NCBI RefSeq assembly: GCF_003003355.1
Contig: NZ_PVTQ01000017.1
Location: 1 to 64,000, forward strand
Length of the DNA: 64,000 nucleotides
Direction: 5' to 3'
Source of the DNA: Donghicola tyrosinivorans
GTDB taxonomy: Bacteria; Pseudomonadota; Alphaproteobacteria; Rhodobacterales; Rhodobacteraceae
In this document: positions 63,478 through 64,000 of the stretch, in pieces
Numbering within the stretch: position 1 is the stretch's first letter
Layout of the letters: each line of letters begins with the position of its first letter
Notes under the pieces: generated by a model
Database searches by the model: none
Told to the model about the DNA's origin: nothing
Seen by the model: the letters and a program-made list of their open reading frames with translations, nothing else
Made by a program: the position numbers and the translations under genes

Positions 63478-64000
63478 GATCCTTCAGTGCTCCTGCATTC
63501 GGGCAGAATTGCCTCGACCTCGGGCAAAACCAGTTCCATCAGATCAGCCGTGCCTTTGCCGGTCAGATGCTCTGCGTCGCGGAAATGTTCGGGGTCGGCG
63601 GGGATTTGCGCCATGGCATCCACAAAGCTCCAGCCGTTGCTCCGGGCGGTTTCAGCCATGGCGCCAATCGTTGTTTCCGTCAGTTCAAGCGCGCTCTCGG
63701 GCCGTTTGATATTGCGTTTGTAGCGCAGCTCTCGGGTCAGAGCGGCCAAGGCCGTACTATCGGCATCCCGCACCTGCGCCCGATCGCCAATCAGGATTGC
63801 GCGCCCTTCCGGCACCAGCGAGGCAAGATCGCCCTGCATATCGCTGATATTCTGGGTAAATTCGCGCTTGAAACTGCTGGTATCCTCACGGGCCATGGTT
63901 ATGGCACGCGCCAATGAAAGGCGACGCAGGACAGCCTCGACGAAACGTCGCAAGTGCGGGGCTTCCCAGACATGGGGCGGAGCGGCTGCCGCAGCGCCAC
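63474..64000 (-). CDS. SGNH-type hydrolase/acyltransferase-like protein, C-terminal part (gene runs off window)
   Basis: The frame stays open to the window edge, so the start is missing. The visible 175 residues end in a SGNH/GDSL-like block V (RDAEHLTGKG, with Asp and His of the catalytic pair) and contain GDRAQVRDADS. An upstream segment, RRFVEAVLRRLSLARAIT, is basic. These proteins commonly remove or add acetyl groups on extracellular polysaccharide. It is the first visible gene of the glycan cluster. Confidence 0.6.
   Translation of the reverse strand, partial: GAAAAAPPHVWEAPHLRRFVEAVLRRLSLARAITMAREDTSSFKREFTQNISDMQGDLASLVPEGRAILIGDRAQVRDADSTALAALTRELRYKRNIKRPESALELTETTIGAMAETARSNGWSFVDAMAQIPADPEHFRDAEHLTGKGTADLMELVLPEVEAILPECRSTEGS

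Overview
The window is a chromosomal stretch from an alphaproteobacterium, most likely a Roseobacter-group member of the Rhodobacteraceae. This rests on G+C-rich coding sequence, the tsf-rpsB, zwf-pgl-pgi and chvE-gguABC-type gene orders, a Mg-type HemB without zinc cysteines, and a dispersed intergenic repeat of the kind seen in roseobacters. I saw no rRNA or tRNA gene and no CRISPR array. Names are assigned by reading motifs and domain order; no database search was possible.

Layout. 1-1.6 kb: the edge of a probable IS30-type transposase and an orphan LuxR regulator. 1.6-9.3 kb: tsf and rpsB, a HupE/DUF4198 divergent pair, pseudouridine degradation (psuK-psuG), a DUF502 membrane protein and a patatin-like protein paired with 3-hydroxybutyrate dehydrogenase. 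About 10.3 kb: a well-formed candidate small RNA. 10.4-17.9 kb: a solitary family 5 solute-binding protein with a tiny entericidin-like lipoprotein, a phosphatase-fold protein that has lost its catalytic cysteine, an XRE-cupin regulator, and an acyl-CoA synthetase/DsbA/MFS run. 17.9-24.8 kb: mfd, a membrane protein, hemB, a SYLF lipoprotein and arginase.

24.8-31.2 kb holds a complete second-type rotary ATPase operon, atpDCQRBEFAG, the N-ATPase arrangement: no separate delta gene, an AtpQ/AtpR pair, and a b subunit with a delta-like C-terminus. 31.5-44.1 kb is mostly housekeeping: phosphoesterase, HNH nuclease, esterase, AlkA-like glycosylase, MFS, an NDUFAF6-like squalene-synthase-fold protein, citramalate synthase, cysS, a thioesterase, and pgi-pgl-zwf for glucose oxidation, the last preceded by a LacI-type palindrome.

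47.6-58.7 kb is a single sugar operon. A ChvE-type binding protein and GguA/GguB import aldoses. Aldose epimerase, a Gfo/Idh dehydrogenase, an SMP-30 lactonase, an IlvD/Edd dehydratase, the FAH-family GguC/AraD1 and an aldehyde dehydrogenase together form a non-phosphorylative L-arabinose/D-galactose oxidation route towards 2-oxoglutarate. A GbpR-like LysR regulator is divergent from it.

59.8-64 kb is a tightly overlapping cluster of glycosyltransferase 2, an acyl-CoA-ligase-like enzyme with an N-terminal extension, a Gfo/Idh oxidoreductase and an SGNH-type hydrolase running off the window edge. It looks like a surface-glycan synthesis and acyl-modification module and is the least characterised multi-gene unit here.
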